A DNA stretch of 64,000 bases from Farysia itapuensis (taxonomy: Eukaryota > Basidiomycota > Ustilaginomycetes > Ustilaginales > Ustilaginaceae), in assembly GCA_023212645.1 (NCBI GenBank), contig JALBYC010000001.1, forward strand, positions 930,001 to 994,000, given 5' to 3'. A program made the position numbers and the translations under genes. Below are positions 29,731 through 38,517 of the stretch, one piece after another; the stretch's first letter is position 1; every line of letters begins with the position of its first letter. The notes below the pieces were generated by a model that saw nothing but the letters and a program-made list of their open reading frames with translations, was not told where the DNA came from and ran no database searches.

Positions 29731-31893
29731 CTATGAGTGTTGCGTGACGGCACATGTTTCGGTGGAGGTCGTATGGGACACCTCGAACAGCATGCCGAAT
29801 ACCATGACGTGCAAGAATATGGCGTAAATCATGAACAGAAGCCGAAGATTGCGATGACTGAGAACGAGCCTCGTCAGAATGTGAAGAGCGCGCTCTAGCG
29901 GGTTCAGCTGCGCCATTGCGCGATTCTGTTCTCGGCCCCTGAAGGCCTGGAAGGGATTCATGGAATCTTCATATTTGGCCCGATATTTGTCTTCCTGTAC
30001 GGGCGGTGGAGGATAGGAACCATCTGTCGCCTTGCCAAAGTTGATGACAGAATCAGTTCCACCTCCGCTACGTCCGCTACTGCCTCCAGGTCCATAGCTT
30101 TGAAGATAGCGCATCTTTTCGTACAAGCTAAGATTGTCAGCTTGGAGTCTCTTGACTTCGGCTCGAAGCTCGCTGATGGTTTCGAATTGCTTGCGAAGCT
30201 CTTCTTCTAATTCAGCATTGCGACTGCGGAACCTATCTCGCTGCGAGGTGATGATGGGTAGTATTGAGCTGTCTGAAGTGTTTGCTGGCGTCGCTGACTC
30301 TGACACACGCGGAGTGGATCGCGAGGCGTGGTGGTCTTCACGGTGCGTAGGCTCGTCGACTGTGCCTCTAGGTTTGCTCCTTGTCAGCGCGGTGGTTTTG
30401 CCGCTTGCTTCTGCCTCGAGAAGATCCATCTCTTTGAGAGCATCTTCAGCACTCATTGCCGGTACATTCTTCGAAAGACGGCCTTGTCTCCCCACCGACA
30501 GAAGGTCATTTTCAAGCTTTTCGTTCAGAGACTTTAGGCGTGTTACTTCTGTCCGCAGCTTTACGAGTTCTCCCTGTGTGCCAGTAGATGCACCGGATAG
30601 TTCGGTGTTGGTCACGCGTAGGGTCGTAAGCTGATCCTCAAGCTTCTTGTTCTTCTCCAGCAAAAGAGTTTCCAATGGCTTTGCGTGCGTTTCTTTGAGG
30701 TTTTCGCCATTGCCAAGCTCTGCATCTTCGTCATCATCCGCAGCGAAATGCACCATCTTAAGAATGTCAAGTTCTCGTTTGAGTTCGTCATAATCATTCC
30801 GCTGCTGCAACTTGCCACGTAACAAAGAGATTTGAGAGTCCTTTTCTTTTTCCAGCTTGAGACTCTCTGCTTTCATTCTGTCCACGAGCGCAGCCCGCGA
30901 AGCCGATTCCTTGCGCTCTTTGTCCACCAGGGACTGCAGCTGAGCTACATTTCGGACTCTCTCTTCTGCCTCTTTTTCAAGTTTTTCCAGTCTGTCATTT
31001 TCTTGACGACCGTTCTTGACGCTTTCAATTTCGGCACGTAGCTGTTCGTTGCGCCTCTCTGTGCTTTCCACACGGGTTTGAGCCCGTTCGAGGTCGCGTG
31101 TCAGCATCTCTATTTCGGCAAGTCGGCCTTTGACTTCGCGTTCATCGTCCTCGTGGCCCTTCTCGAGGAGCTTAGCTGTTGTGCTTTCGTCCCTGGTTCG
31201 CAATTCACGCAGCTGTTCTTGTGCCACGTTGAGCGAACTGGTGAGGTCTTTCTCTCGCTGGTCCAGGTTGCGGATCCTCTCGTCCCATTTAGCAGAGAGC
31301 TCCTTTTCAAAGGCAGCGGAGCGTTGTTGCAGCTTGAGCTCGAAGCTCTCTTCGAGCTGGTTTATGCGCTTCTGAAGAGCTTCCCGATCCGAAGCGTCTA
31401 CTGTTCTCTTACTCGCGTTCTCTTGCAGCGTGGAAATCTCTGACTTCAGAGCTCCGTTCTCTTGTCGGAGAGTGTCGACGTCGTTCAGAGCAGCTGCTTG
31501 TTCAACAATGACTTCAAGCAATGGGTACGGATCCGGTGCTGTTGTTAGCGCCGAGTGGACATTCAAGAAAGCATTCTCTGCAGTTTTGGAGCGCTTTGTT
31601 AAAGAGTCAATCTCTGACTGATACAATTTGAGTAATGGCTTGAAGCTCTCCAGCTTTTGGTCGTCAGGCTGCTTCTTAAAGTCTCTGGTCTGCTCAGCGA
31701 GCTTTTTACGGTTGACGACTGCCGCTTTCTGTGACTCCAATACCGCAGGCGCAATGCTATTGAGCTCTGTTTGCAAGTCGGGCAAATTGATGTCCTTCCA
31801 CGTCGCTAGCGTGACAGAGAAATCGACACGAGGTCGACTCGAAGGGCCACCGTTGGCATGAAGTGGCTGAGCGTATGGGCTTGCAGCCATCAT
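29731..31893 (-). CDS. COY1: CASP/Coy1-type Golgi coiled-coil membrane protein
   Basis: 720 residues from the ATG at 31893 (MMAASPYAQPLHANG); the open frame extends to a TTG with unrelated sequence, which I reject. The N-terminal FSVTLATWKDINLPDLQTEL and QKAAVVNRKKLAEQTRDFKK segments are typical of CUX1-alternative-splice-product/CASP. Residues ~90-600 are almost continuous coiled coil. The C-terminal CASP domain carries KYEDSMNPFQAFRGREQNR and NPLERALHILTRLVLSHRNL before one membrane anchor (LLFMIYAIFLHVMVFGMLF) near the C-terminus. Known role: Golgi tethering and SNARE-dependent retrograde transport. Tail-anchored topology and length (~680-720) fit the family. Confidence 0.93.
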   Translation of the reverse strand: MMAASPYAQPLHANGGPSSRPRVDFSVTLATWKDINLPDLQTELNSIAPAVLESQKAAVVNRKKLAEQTRDFKKQPDDQKLESFKPLLKLYQSEIDSLTKRSKTAENAFLNVHSALTTAPDPYPLLEVIVEQAAALNDVDTLRQENGALKSEISTLQENASKRTVDASDREALQKRINQLEESFELKLQQRSAAFEKELSAKWDERIRNLDQREKDLTSSLNVAQEQLRELRTRDESTTAKLLEKGHEDDEREVKGRLAEIEMLTRDLERAQTRVESTERRNEQLRAEIESVKNGRQENDRLEKLEKEAEERVRNVAQLQSLVDKERKESASRAALVDRMKAESLKLEKEKDSQISLLRGKLQQRNDYDELKRELDILKMVHFAADDDEDAELGNGENLKETHAKPLETLLLEKNKKLEDQLTTLRVTNTELSGASTGTQGELVKLRTEVTRLKSLNEKLENDLLSVGRQGRLSKNVPAMSAEDALKEMDLLEAEASGKTTALTRSKPRGTVDEPTHREDHHASRSTPRVSESATPANTSDSSILPIITSQRDRFRSRNAELEEELRKQFETISELRAEVKRLQADNLSLYEKMRYLQSYGPGGSSGRSGGGTDSVINFGKATDGSYPPPPVQEDKYRAKYEDSMNPFQAFRGREQNRAMAQLNPLERALHILTRLVLSHRNLRLLFMIYAIFLHVMVFGMLFEVSHTTSTETCAVTQHS

Positions 31894-32298
31894 GATGTGC
31901 TTGCCCCGACGCTCAACGACGCTTTCGAGCTGCTGATGATTGCTGTTGAGCTCGTCGGCGCAGTGGCTAGGTGGAGTGAGTGCACGGCTCGTGCTTCGGG
32001 TCCAGGCCGGCCCGCGCCATTCGTGCGAAAAGAAGAAATCCCAAAAGTCAAAAAGCGTGAGATTCACTTTGTATTTTAGCAGCCCACTCAGCTTTGAAAA
32101 AACACGCAAATCTTATTCGAGGACCCGATTTTTTTCAAGCGTTTGACTCGACGTGAGACGTGTTCCACTGTTCCGTCATATCTTTCTTCTTATCAGCAAC
32201 CTCGCCGAGCTATCAGCTTTCAACCCTCGCCTCAGCAAGTACTCCGTCCACCTCTTTTCTCACAGACATCGCCCTGCCTCACCAAGGCTGCATAGCGC
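31894..32298. promoter_or_regulatory. Divergent promoter region of COY1 and CPA1
   Basis: About 400 nt between the COY1 start and the CPA1 upstream ORF. It holds a TGACTC element at 32144 (listed separately) and becomes pyrimidine-rich toward CPA1, as expected of a fungal leader. No further gene is visible. Confidence 0.5.
32144..32149 (+). promoter_or_regulatory. Gcn4-type TGACTC element upstream of CPA1
   Basis: TGACTC, the core of the general amino-acid control response element, lies 155 nt before the uORF start and about 295 nt before the CPA1 start. Six-base matches are common by chance, but the element is in the expected place for an arginine-synthesis gene, which in other fungi is under Gcn4/CPC1 control. 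Confidence 0.35.
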
Positions 32299-32367
32299 AT
32301 GTTCGTTCAGCAAACCCGCGACGACTACATCAGTGATTCTGTCTACAAGTCTTCTCACACCGCTTGA
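32299..32367 (+). CDS. Upstream ORF resembling the arginine attenuator peptide (AAP) of CPA1
   Basis: A 22-codon ORF in the leader of CPA1 (ATG at 32299, TGA at 32365-32367), ending 72 nt before the main start. Its core D-D-Y-I-S-D-S-V-Y-K-S-S-H (residues 8-20) lines up with the ascomycete AAP core (D-Y-[IL]-S-D-x-[IVL]-W-[RK]). The essential Asp (here D9), the S-D pair and the following basic residue are kept, while Trp is replaced by Tyr16. Known role in Neurospora arg-2 and yeast CPA1: with arginine present the nascent peptide stalls the ribosome at its stop codon, lowers translation of the main ORF and exposes the mRNA to decay. Position, length (24-25 codons in ascomycetes) and sequence together make this a strong call. 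Confidence 0.85.
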   Translation: MFVQQTRDDYISDSVYKSSHTA

Positions 32368-32439
32368 GAAGTCCGACCTAGGCTTTGATCACTCCCTCTT
32401 TTGAATATTCCGATAACTCACACCTACTCGAAGCACAGA

Positions 32440-33876
32440 ATGCTTGCCATCTCTCGAAGTAGCCTTCTACGGGCCATGCCGGGTCCCAGGCTTGCTCTTC
32501 GTGGCGTGTCTGTGCGAGCGCTAGCTACCCACATCGGTAACGGACCCATCACGTATACCGAAGCTCCTGCAGCCCAACCGGCCACTCTGCACCTCAAGTC
32601 CGGCCACTCCTTTACAGGTCGATCTTTCGGAGCGCCTCGAAGTGTATTCGGCGAAACTGTCTTCACTACCGCGATCACCTCTTACACCGAGTCGCTCACC
32701 GATCCCTCGTACCAGGGTCAGATCTTGACCTTTACTCAACCTTTGATGGGCAACTACGGTGTACCAGACAACGCTTCTTTGGAATCTCCGGCTGGTCATC
32801 CCCAGGATGTCGACGTCGGCGCCTTTCTGGAATCCAACAAGGTGCAAGCGTCCGCTGTTGTGGTCTCCAACCTCGCCGAGAAATTCTCTCACTACCTGGC
32901 CAAAGAATCGCTGGCCACGTGGTGTGCCCGACACAACGTTCCCGGCATCTTTGGCGTGGACACCCGTGCCGTCACCTCCCTACTGCGAGATCAAGGATCT
33001 ACCCTTGGTGCCCTCCTCGTTGGCGATGGCCACGATAAATCACCGGACGTTGGATCATACTACGATCCCATGACTGAAAACCTGATCGACAAGGTCTCGA
33101 CCAAGGAGGCATTTGTTCTGCACCCCAAGGGAGGTGCTGAAGCAGCCCGATGCCATGTGGCGCTGATGGACTTCGGATGCAAAGCCAACATCCTCCGATC
33201 CCTGCTTCGACGCGGTGCCTCTGTCACTGTGCTGCCGTGGGACTACGACTTCAACAAGGTCCGAGACGGCTTCGACGGCCTCTTCCTCTCCAACGGTCCT
33301 GGATCGCCTTACTCTATCCAGCCTGCGCTTGACATGGCTCGTGTTGCTGTTGCCGAATGGGACCGACCCATCTTTGGCATCTGCATGGGCAATCAGGTCA
33401 TTGGCATCGCTGCCGGCGTCGAAGCTTACCGCATGAAGTTCGGTAATCGGGGACACAACCAGCCTGTCGTTGCGCTTAAGTCGGCTGGCAATTTCGTCAA
33501 GCGAGGTCGGGTCTACATCACCTCTCAGAACCATGGCTATGCACTGACTCCCGATGAGAGCAAGTGGCCCGAAGGATGGCAGCCTTGGTTCGTCAATGCG
33601 AATGACTCTTCCGTCGAGGGCATCATTCGCACCCGCCTGGACGAGCAGCGAGCCATGGTCTGGGGAGTGCAATTCCATCCCGAACACGCTGGCGGTCCCG
33701 AGGACACCAATGGCATCTTTGAGGACTTTGTCGACGAAGTTGTCCGCATCCGAAAGTTGAAAGGCCAGACCGAGTCCGGCAAGGGTCTTCCCGAAGGTGT
33801 GCCGGTCAAGACAGGAGCTCCATCTTTCCCCATTGAGGCTTACGGCACAGTCGGCCAGATGCCTGCCAACCTATAA
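32440..33876 (+). CDS. CPA1: Arginine-specific carbamoyl-phosphate synthase small chain, mitochondrial
   Basis: 478 residues, single exon, from the ATG at 32440; upstream in-frame sequence begins only at a TTG. An Arg/Ser/Leu-rich N-terminus (MLAISRSSLLRAMPG) is a likely mitochondrial presequence. The CPS small-chain N-terminal domain (SGHSFTGRSFGA, FTTAITSYTESLTDPSY, LTFTQPLMGNYG) precedes a class I glutamine amidotransferase domain with LSNGPGSP, FGICMGNQ (Cys315) and VQFHPEH (His413, Glu415), so the catalytic triad is complete. It releases ammonia from glutamine for the large subunit Cpa2 to make carbamoyl phosphate for arginine. Specificity for arginine over pyrimidine is shown by the separate small chain. 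Regulation is probably by the AAP-like uORF and a TGACTC site. Converges with the DUF1749 gene, 76 nt apart. Confidence 0.97.
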   Translation: MLAISRSSLLRAMPGPRLALRGVSVRALATHIGNGPITYTEAPAAQPATLHLKSGHSFTGRSFGAPRSVFGETVFTTAITSYTESLTDPSYQGQILTFTQPLMGNYGVPDNASLESPAGHPQDVDVGAFLESNKVQASAVVVSNLAEKFSHYLAKESLATWCARHNVPGIFGVDTRAVTSLLRDQGSTLGALLVGDGHDKSPDVGSYYDPMTENLIDKVSTKEAFVLHPKGGAEAARCHVALMDFGCKANILRSLLRRGASVTVLPWDYDFNKVRDGFDGLFLSNGPGSPYSIQPALDMARVAVAEWDRPIFGICMGNQVIGIAAGVEAYRMKFGNRGHNQPVVALKSAGNFVKRGRVYITSQNHGYALTPDESKWPEGWQPWFVNANDSSVEGIIRTRLDEQRAMVWGVQFHPEHAGGPEDTNGIFEDFVDEVVRIRKLKGQTESGKGLPEGVPVKTGAPSFPIEAYGTVGQMPANL

Positions 33877-33952
33877 CGTTCTTTCCTCGAATACGTCTGA
33901 TTAGATCAATCGCAATTCCAAACACATAGTCATCTGCATCATCCTTGCCTTG

Positions 33953-35058
33953 CTAGCCGTAAATGGATTTGAGAAACAGGTCGACGAGACGCACAAGCTC
34001 ATCTTGAGCTGCAGTGTCATCTACCTTGTGGTTGGCACCCTTGACCATCTCTGCTTGAAAGCCGCCAGTCGGACCCAGTAGCGTCTGCCATCTGTTGACC
34101 AAGGCCTTGCCAACCTCAGGCAGGACATACTCGCTGTGTGTCACAGCCAAGAAAGCACCGAGAGTGAGCTTGAGTGAGAGTCAGTGACGCAGGAACGAAT
34201 TCAGTTTACTTACTCTTCTTCTCCCATCAAAGCCAGGATGCGAGGCTTTGCGGCGGTCGCACCAGCTTGAAGATTTCGAATCGCGCGGCCAAAGGATCTA
34301 GAATTTGGTGTGTCGGTGGTGATGGCAGCGTCGCTAAGGTCTGAGCTGAAAAAATCGTCGTCTCCGCCTTTGGCATACAGAGACCAGAATCGGTATGCGG
34401 TAGTCGCCGGCTCAAGTACTGCTTTGGAGTTACCGGGGCCGTTCGTCACGCTTGAATCAGTCGTGTCGTCATCATCGAGAGGCTTCAGAGAAATAGGCGT
34501 CACCTTGCGCTCTTCAGCCATGAGTACCTCTCCTCGTCCTTCCTGGACCAGACGGGTAGCTAAGCCAAGTTCCTCGTCAGTATCGGCTGTAATTCGCCTT
34601 TCGTAGGATTCTCGGTCTGACACCGGTGCCTGCAAGATAGCACCATCGATTCTTGTCTGCCGGTGACGAGCTCGAGTGGACGATAGCAGGTATGCAATCG
34701 AGTCTTGACATCCAGTCGAATGACCCATGAGAACAACGTTGCCATTCTTTTTGGCTGGTGTGGACCGTAGATGAGTGATACAAGATGCGATTTCCTGTGC
34801 ATCTCCTTCGAGAGAGCTCTGACCCCAGCCTCCCATATTGCTTGCCAGCTGAGGCATGACTAAGGAGAATCTGTGGCGTCGAAGCACGTCTGCGAGTTTG
34901 GCCATGTAAGGGCACGAAGCAAGGGTGTCTCCTAGTCCAGGAACGAAGACCAAGCTGTTTGGCATTTGCGGGTCCGTGTCGACATAGGGCAGTGCTATAG
35001 GTTCTATCTGATAGAGCTGTAAGCTTCCCTGCACTGGCGTTGGGAAGAGTTTGGACAT
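33953..35058 (-). CDS. DUF1749 alpha/beta hydrolase, two exons
   Basis: Exon 1 is 34214-35058, the intron 34134-34213 and exon 2 33953-34133, giving 341 residues. The splice creates GEEDEYVLPEVG, matching the family's conserved D-E-Y-V-P acid-residue segment; without splicing the frame ends just after GEEE. Other signatures are LVFVPGLGDTLASCPYM, the nucleophile elbow MGHSTGCQDSIAYL and a C-terminal GANHKV carrying the presumed catalytic His, so Ser-Asp-His is complete. The family includes siderophore-hydrolase-like SidJ and uncharacterised plant/fungal esterases. The substrate here cannot be told. No signal peptide is visible. Shares a 272 nt divergent spacer, with a CA repeat, with the coiled-coil gene. 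Confidence 0.88.
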
Positions 35059-35217
35059 GCTTTCTGTTCAGATTCTGCTGTGGAAGAGGACTGTTCGAAA
35101 TGTCACTTGGGGTAGGCGTTGTTGGCGTGACAGCTGCAGCAATTGCGCCCGTCGATCTGAGTTTTGAAACCCAACTCAAAATTGGATGTCACTCCAATCA
35201 ACACTTTGACCTCCTGG

Positions 35218-35219
<2 letters not shown>

Positions 35220-35267
<48 letters not shown>
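35220..35267. repeat. (AC)24 dinucleotide microsatellite
   Basis: An uninterrupted AC/CA tract of 48 nt, followed by one CG interruption. It lies 64 nt upstream of the ATG at 35331 and 161 nt upstream of the DUF1749 start, so it is within the shared promoter or the 5' leader of the coiled-coil gene. Confidence 0.97.
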
Positions 35268-35270
<3 letters not shown>

Positions 35271-35330
35271 TACTTTCGCTTACTACTGCAATCCAGTCTG
35301 AGCCGAGCCGGAAGATAGCGGCAGCTAGCG

Positions 35331-38297
35331 ATGGAAGATGGTCACTCGCGCCCAGTCGTGCCGGAAAGCGAGTCTCCTCAGAGGCTCTCTGGCAAGCTAG
35401 GTGTTTCCCGACCCTTACCCCCCAGAAGCCGCAGCAGGGGAAATGTAGCGCCCGTCAAATCGACGTCTGAAGCTTCGCCGACGCGAGACACCGAAAGTGC
35501 AGGAAGTGCGCAAAGCTTCTCCAACCCAATTCTACTTGCCACAGCTCATGCAGACCTGGAGGGCAATGGTACTGCATCTCTAGCTCACGCCCCTTTCCAA
35601 CGTTCTGTTTCTGGCAACTCTGTCCGAAGTCAGAGGTCTGTCAGTGACCAGTACAGTGCACCGGACATACCCAAAGAAGAGATTGAAAGAGCGCTCCAGG
35701 GCCTCGATCGCGATGATCTGGTGGTCGCCCTTGGTCGAGCAAAGGTGCAGATGGACGAGATTGAAGCTCGCCTGGACGATCAAATTTTAGAGAACGAAAC
35801 GTTGCGATCATCGTCTTCTGCGCTCAATCAACAGCTTGGCTCCACAAGTGCCGAACTACAGGCTCTGAAAGCAGTGGTCCGGCAGAGAGAGGACAGGATA
35901 GACGAGATGATGGCCGACCAAGACAGAATGGAAGACGAAGTCTACTCAAGCATGCAAATCATCGAACGCCTTCGCAAACAGCTTTCCGAGACCGAGAAGA
36001 GCCTCAGTGACGCAGAAAAGCGGTACGCGGACCAGACGGCTACCGTAGACAAAGAGCGTCAGTACTATGCAGACACTGAGCAATTGCTCAAATCCCACAA
36101 AGTTACGCAGGCGACGGCTTATGACAAGCTTCTTTCGAGTCACAGCGAGCTACTCAAGGAGCACGAACGGGTCACCAACAAGCTGACTCTAATACAGTCT
36201 TCTTCCTCAACCGACGTTGGTGAAGCTCACGACCTTCAAAGCGATCAATGCGGGCTAGAGCAGTCTAGCACCAGAGATGAGCAATTGGATAGCACAGGTG
36301 ACCAAGATGATCTCATAGTACAGGGTGTGCAACCTGCAATACGCAGCTCAGCCTCAATACAGAGCCGACTTTTGTCCGACGCAAAAGATTTGGTCGAGCT
36401 ACGCGAAGAATTGATCAACACCCAAAAGTCACATACATCCCTTTCCGAGACAATCGGGTCCTTGCAAGCCGAACTCAAAGATGTGCGTGCCGAGAACGTT
36501 TCTCTTCGCGACCAAAACGAAACGTTTATGAACATCTTACAGGAGAAGACGCTGAGTGGCGCGCTTCTCAACGAAAGTGCTATGCTGCGTGGCATACGTG
36601 CTTCTTCCGGTCGCTTTAAAAGCTCGAATGGCTTGATGAACCCGTACAGCAGCGATGAGGATGAGTCCGAAGCAACTGACAGCATTGTGGGCGATCGGAA
36701 CTACGCCAGTACTATTCCTGAAGAAGACGAAGACGAGGGTGACGATGTGCCAGATACGCCAAAAGCCCCGAGTGGTAGCAGCAAGGCTGCTCGAAAGCAG
36801 CGCAAGAAATCAACCAGCTTCCTTGCCACTCCCTCGAATCTCGCCAGCGAGCTGGAGCAAACAAGCCAGGTCAACGACGTTTCCCCAAGCAACCTCTCCC
36901 ATGCACGCAAAGATCAGGGCGATCGTGCGACTCTACTTTCCAACAACCTGGAAGAATTACAGGAGGAAGTTCGCGAGCTCCGAGAGGCAAACCAGGCCTT
37001 GACGCTGTACATCTCCAAGATTATCGACCGTATCATTGCGAAGGAAGGCTACGAAAACATTCTAGCAATCGAGAGCCGAGGAGGCACTGCACGTGGGAGT
37101 CGGCGCAAGACATCCCAAGCGCGTCCGAATCTGCAATCGACCTTCGATCCACCGCCGGCTTCAGACACGTCATTGGAGAGCAGAAGTTCTGCAGACGTCA
37201 GCGGTGCATCAGCAAATGGAAGTACAAGCAGTGGAGGCTTCTTTGGATTCGGTAGCAGCAGTCAATCGTCAGCCACCACTGACACCGCTACGTCTGCGAA
37301 GCCAAAGAGTAGGCGAGGCGCCTCTATTGACTGGCGAAACATACCTTTCCTAGGCGGTGGAGGTAATGCCAACGCTGTAGACACCAGTGCAAATCTGAAG
37401 CCGCTCACTCTGCAGACTAACAGCTTGCTCATTCCCTCACGCGATGGCTCGGCGCGAAAACTTCGCACCAGTGAGGAGATGGAAGACGAGCAAGACGCAG
37501 CCGAACGGGATCAAATTCGACAGGAACTTGCAAACCGAGGAATAGCGCCTCCGGACAACCAACTTAATCCTACTGCGCGTCGCAAGGCAAGACCACAGAG
37601 CATTGCTGTAGCTCCTTCCGGTGCGAGCGGATTTGCGGCATTTTTCTCTCGGGTCGTTGGCAACGGACCTGGAAGCCTCCTGAGTCCGGCTCGGTCCGAC
37701 ACTGCGTCGCAGCCTTCGAACACTCCTGAGCAAAACAGAGAACATGTAGCAGGCGGCCAGTATGCCTCGACCCCGACAGATCACGAAAGACGTCAAACCG
37801 AGCGAAACAGAGCACTACATGTCTCTACCGGCAGCGCTGACACGCTCACCAATCACAGCGGGGGCCAAGTCATCGCATCGCGAGCCCGTCAGCTACGAGC
37901 CGAACGCCATCGGCAGACGCTAAATCATGCTGCGGGGACAGGTTCATCCTCCAGTAGCGAGCGACAATCGGGAAGTGACTTGACTTCTTCTGCGGCAAGT
38001 ACTGCCGACGGCTCCATCATGGAAAGTTCTATCGCTGGTGATGAAAGCTATTGCCTTCCAATTCAAGCTTATACCCCTACGATGACGAGTCCAGGTGCTG
38101 AATCGATGGCATCGCCGCTACTTCAATATGGAAGCAGCTTGCCACCGCTGCCGCACGAGACTACTGGTGATGAAGACCCAGATGCGTACCGCCCGCCTAC
38201 CCACTCGCAACAAGCTTTCATACTGAACGGCAGTCAGGATGATGGCTTAGTGAAAGCAAAGGACCAATTTACCACCCTTAGCTTGGACTCCTCTTAG
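35331..38297 (+). CDS. Large coiled-coil protein with conserved ALTLYISKIIDRII motif
   Basis: 988 residues, single exon, ATG at 35331 (MEDGHSRPVVPES). Residues ~115-290 and ~340-400 are strong coiled coil (repeated E/K/Q heptads). Acidic and Ser-rich segments follow, with KAARKQRKKSTSF as a basic patch. Around 535-575 the segment EELQEEVRELREANQALTLY and then ISKIIDRIIAKEGYENILA is the best-conserved-looking island; similar stretches occur in uncharacterised fungal coiled-coil proteins annotated loosely as M-protein-like. The rest is disordered and rich in Ser, Gly, Asn and Thr. No membrane segment or catalytic motif. I infer a cytoskeletal or membrane-tether scaffold, without a specific function. 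Confidence 0.8.
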   Translation: MEDGHSRPVVPESESPQRLSGKLGVSRPLPPRSRSRGNVAPVKSTSEASPTRDTESAGSAQSFSNPILLATAHADLEGNGTASLAHAPFQRSVSGNSVRSQRSVSDQYSAPDIPKEEIERALQGLDRDDLVVALGRAKVQMDEIEARLDDQILENETLRSSSSALNQQLGSTSAELQALKAVVRQREDRIDEMMADQDRMEDEVYSSMQIIERLRKQLSETEKSLSDAEKRYADQTATVDKERQYYADTEQLLKSHKVTQATAYDKLLSSHSELLKEHERVTNKLTLIQSSSSTDVGEAHDLQSDQCGLEQSSTRDEQLDSTGDQDDLIVQGVQPAIRSSASIQSRLLSDAKDLVELREELINTQKSHTSLSETIGSLQAELKDVRAENVSLRDQNETFMNILQEKTLSGALLNESAMLRGIRASSGRFKSSNGLMNPYSSDEDESEATDSIVGDRNYASTIPEEDEDEGDDVPDTPKAPSGSSKAARKQRKKSTSFLATPSNLASELEQTSQVNDVSPSNLSHARKDQGDRATLLSNNLEELQEEVRELREANQALTLYISKIIDRIIAKEGYENILAIESRGGTARGSRRKTSQARPNLQSTFDPPPASDTSLESRSSADVSGASANGSTSSGGFFGFGSSSQSSATTDTATSAKPKSRRGASIDWRNIPFLGGGGNANAVDTSANLKPLTLQTNSLLIPSRDGSARKLRTSEEMEDEQDAAERDQIRQELANRGIAPPDNQLNPTARRKARPQSIAVAPSGASGFAAFFSRVVGNGPGSLLSPARSDTASQPSNTPEQNREHVAGGQYASTPTDHERRQTERNRALHVSTGSADTLTNHSGGQVIASRARQLRAERHRQTLNHAAGTGSSSSSERQSGSDLTSSAASTADGSIMESSIAGDESYCLPIQAYTPTMTSPGAESMASPLLQYGSSLPPLPHETTGDEDPDAYRPPTHSQQAFILNGSQDDGLVKAKDQFTTLSLDSS

Positions 38298-38517
38298 CGC
38301 GCTATGAGCACTCAGCACGGCTCCGATGCATTAATGCGTTCTTCGCCTACCTCAGCCACCTCCACTCCTCCCGAGACACCGTCAGATACGACGGCTCTTC
38401 CACGATTCAGCACATCACGATTTATACCCGTCACTTGACGAATGCATTGTTTCCAACTACATCTACTTGAGATCGAGAGAATCTTGATCCGCTTGTCTTC
38501 TTCTATTGCTGCGCGGC

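Noticed and set aside
30134..30634. 166-codon plus-strand open frame opposite COY1
   Set aside because: Antisense shadow of a Glu/Lys/Leu-rich coiled coil; no promoter or homology seen.
33055..33687. 210-codon minus-strand open frame opposite CPA1
   Set aside because: CPA1 is a conserved complete enzyme in the plus frame; the antisense frame matches no family.
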